DNA of 64,000 nucleotides from Wandonia sp964447015. GTDB taxonomy: Bacteria > Bacteroidota > Bacteroidia > Flavobacteriales_D > Crocinitomicaceae. Shown piece by piece: positions 62,858 to 64,000 of this stretch. The position numbers and the translations under genes are program-made. Below the pieces are notes generated by a model, which was given only the letters and a program-made list of their open reading frames with translations, had not been told where the DNA came from and made no database searches. Position 1 is the stretch's first letter; each line of letters begins with the position of its first letter. Where the stretch lies: assembly GCA_964447015.1 (NCBI GenBank), contig CAYUQU010000009.1, positions 1 through 64,000 on the forward strand, written 5' to 3'.

Positions 62858-64000
62858 CTATTTTTTCAGATTGATCACTTTGGCTAGTGCCTTAACTGCA
62901 CGTTTGTGCTGTGAGACAAAGCTGTTCGAATCATCGCGCACATAACCTGCAAGTACGGAACAAATTCGTTTCTTAAAATCGTCGTTCCACTCTTCAGTAA
63001 AGAAGATATCTTGTAACTCGCCAGAATACCATGTTTCCACATATGTTCTGAAAACGTCAATTCCTTTGAAGATATAAGCATCATAATCTTGCCAATTTAC
63101 TTCTTCGCCTTTAAATTGCTTGAGCAACATACGTGTAGCTTCCATTGCAGAGGTTGTGGCAAGTGCAACTCCTGATGAAAAAACAGGGTCTAAAAACTCG
63201 GTACTGTTTCCTATCAATGAGTAACCAGGGCCGTGGAGTTGTTTTACAGACTGAGAATATCCGCGGTGCCAGATTGGTTTAAACAGAATTTCTTCATCCT
63301 TAAATCGATCTCCAAAGTGCGGAGATTTTGCAATTAATCCACGCAAATATGCTTCTTCATCTTCGGGGTTATCTACAAAGTGTCGTTTATTTCCAACAAG
63401 ACCAACCGAAGTTACTGTTGGTGAAATTGGAATGCTCCACAACCAAAAATCAAGATCTAAGATATCAAACCCTATGCGTTCCCCATCTGGTTTTTCATGG
63501 CGCTTAGTGTCTGACATATGAGTAAATACGGCATAGTTTGGCAAAAATGTTTGGTCTATTGGCGTGCCGACCAACTTGGAGATAACCAGTCCAAAACCAC
63601 TCCCGTCAAGCAAATAATCAGCTTTTAGATCAAAAGGAGTATTGTCTTTTTCTACAGAAAGAGAGACAGTTTTATTTTCTTCGTTGTATTCAAATGCGTT
63701 GACAATCGTGTTGAAGTGAATTTCACCCCCTTTTTTTACCACTTCATCCGCCATGATTTGGTCAAAACGAGCACGAGGTACTTGCCATGTCCAGGTTTTG
63801 GCGTTTTCGGTAAATTGATCTGCAAAGCAAAAATCGACTACCCTATCCTTTTTATAAAACTTAACAGCTGGCTTAATCAGAAAACCTTCTTTATTCAGTG
63901 GTTCAAAAAACCCTACTTCCTCGAAATGTTCCATAGACACAGGTAACAAACTTTCACCCACTACAATTCGGGGAAAAGTAGTGCGTTCAATGACTGTCAC
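62858..64000 (-). CDS. FAD-dependent halogenase-like oxidoreductase (partial, N-terminus beyond window)
   Basis: 380 visible aa with the 5' end cut by the window edge. The flavin-monooxygenase core is seen in YLLDGSGFGLVISKLVG and in FWLWSIPISPTVTSVGLVG, whose W-x-W-x-IP pattern recalls flavin-dependent halogenases. GPGYSLIGNSTEFLDPVFSSG is the second FAD motif. The first GxGxxG dinucleotide motif should lie outside the window. Members oxidise or halogenate aromatic or isoprenoid substrates; the function here is unresolved. Divergence from metH is not involved: both lie on the minus strand, with the metH promoter and riboswitch between them. Confidence 0.8.
   Translation of the reverse strand: MTVIERTTFPRIVVGESLLPVSMEHFEEVGFFEPLNKEGFLIKPAVKFYKKDRVVDFCFADQFTENAKTWTWQVPRARFDQIMADEVVKKGGEIHFNTIVNAFEYNEENKTVSLSVEKDNTPFDLKADYLLDGSGFGLVISKLVGTPIDQTFLPNYAVFTHMSDTKRHEKPDGERIGFDILDLDFWLWSIPISPTVTSVGLVGNKRHFVDNPEDEEAYLRGLIAKSPHFGDRFKDEEILFKPIWHRGYSQSVKQLHGPGYSLIGNSTEFLDPVFSSGVALATTSAMEATRMLLKQFKGEEVNWQDYDAYIFKGIDVFRTYVETWYSGELQDIFFTEEWNDDFKKRICSVLAGYVRDDSNSFVSQHKRAVKALAKVINLKK

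Overview
The window comes from a low-GC Bacteroidota genome, most likely order Flavobacteriales and plausibly close to Crocinitomicaceae/Fluviicola (inference). The evidence is GldD and GldE, several proteins with type IX secretion (T9SS) C-terminal sorting domains, Bacteroidota promoter elements of the form TAnnTTTG, near-absence of Shine-Dalgarno sequences, lipoproteins with K/S-rich tails, a DksA-like protein lacking zinc cysteines, and a MetH split into two genes. Two runs of N (10 and 100 bases) show that this is a draft scaffold. Most of the window is ordinary chromosomal housekeeping DNA. No prophage, transposase, CRISPR array or defence island was seen.

Layout. 0-6.5 kb: a proline aminopeptidase, an alpha/beta hydrolase, and a LytTR response regulator overlapping a large propeller-type sensor kinase, followed by a small acidic lipoprotein with its own promoter. 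6.6-15.6 kb: thiL, rseP, tadA, lspA and a DksA-like gene, a nitroreductase, and the first of four ssb genes. 15.7-16.6 kb: tRNA-Asn with a terminator, then a second, interrupted copy of the tRNA 3' end with its own terminator. 16.6-25.4 kb: rlmH, an S9 peptidase, a SET-domain protein, a membrane-anchored PHP-like protein overlapping an ArnT-like glycosyltransferase, and a tandem pair of tail-less SSBs. 25.5-32.0 kb, all minus strand: a CNNM protein, and a dut / nucleotidyltransferase / TPR / DUF4292 / EnvC-like run. 32.1-37.8 kb: sufS and sufE flanking a repeat-rich T9SS protein, two lipoproteins, and an aminotransferase overlapping a nitrilase-family amidase. 37.9-41.8 kb: two paralogous T9SS cargo proteins. 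41.8-44.6 kb: a YqaA-like protein, an orphan sensor kinase, a SUFU-domain gene and a gene broken by a stop codon. 44.6-46.9 kb: a MarR regulator, a 47-aa basic protein, a GNAT and an alanine-racemase-fold enzyme. 47-54.3 kb: an OmpA lipoprotein, recX / rng / a 30-aa basic protein / HU on the minus strand, and mutY / ssb / gldE / gldD on the plus strand. 54.4-64 kb: a secreted M14 carboxypeptidase, an esterase, an HTH-phosphoribosyltransferase fusion, the split metH operon under a SAM-I riboswitch, and a partial FAD-dependent halogenase-like oxidoreductase.

How genes fit together. GldD and GldE are required for T9SS/gliding in flavobacteria. The M14 peptidase, the 42-aa-repeat protein and the paralogous pair are their probable clients. 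SufS and SufE form a sulfur-transfer pair. The SAM-I riboswitch should sense S-adenosylmethionine and limit MetH expression. The MarR gene and the small-ORF/GNAT/racemase run share a near-identical palindrome, one copy of which overlaps a promoter, suggesting an autoregulated unit.

Points most worth a second look: the MarR operator pair; a bimodal distance between the promoter -7 element and the start codon that suggests leaderless transcripts; the in-frame stop in the gene before the SUFU gene; the 100-N gap, which lies exactly at a 126-bp repeat junction; the interrupted tRNA-Asn 3' copy; 30-bp perfect palindromes at gene ends; and the tail-less tandem SSBs.
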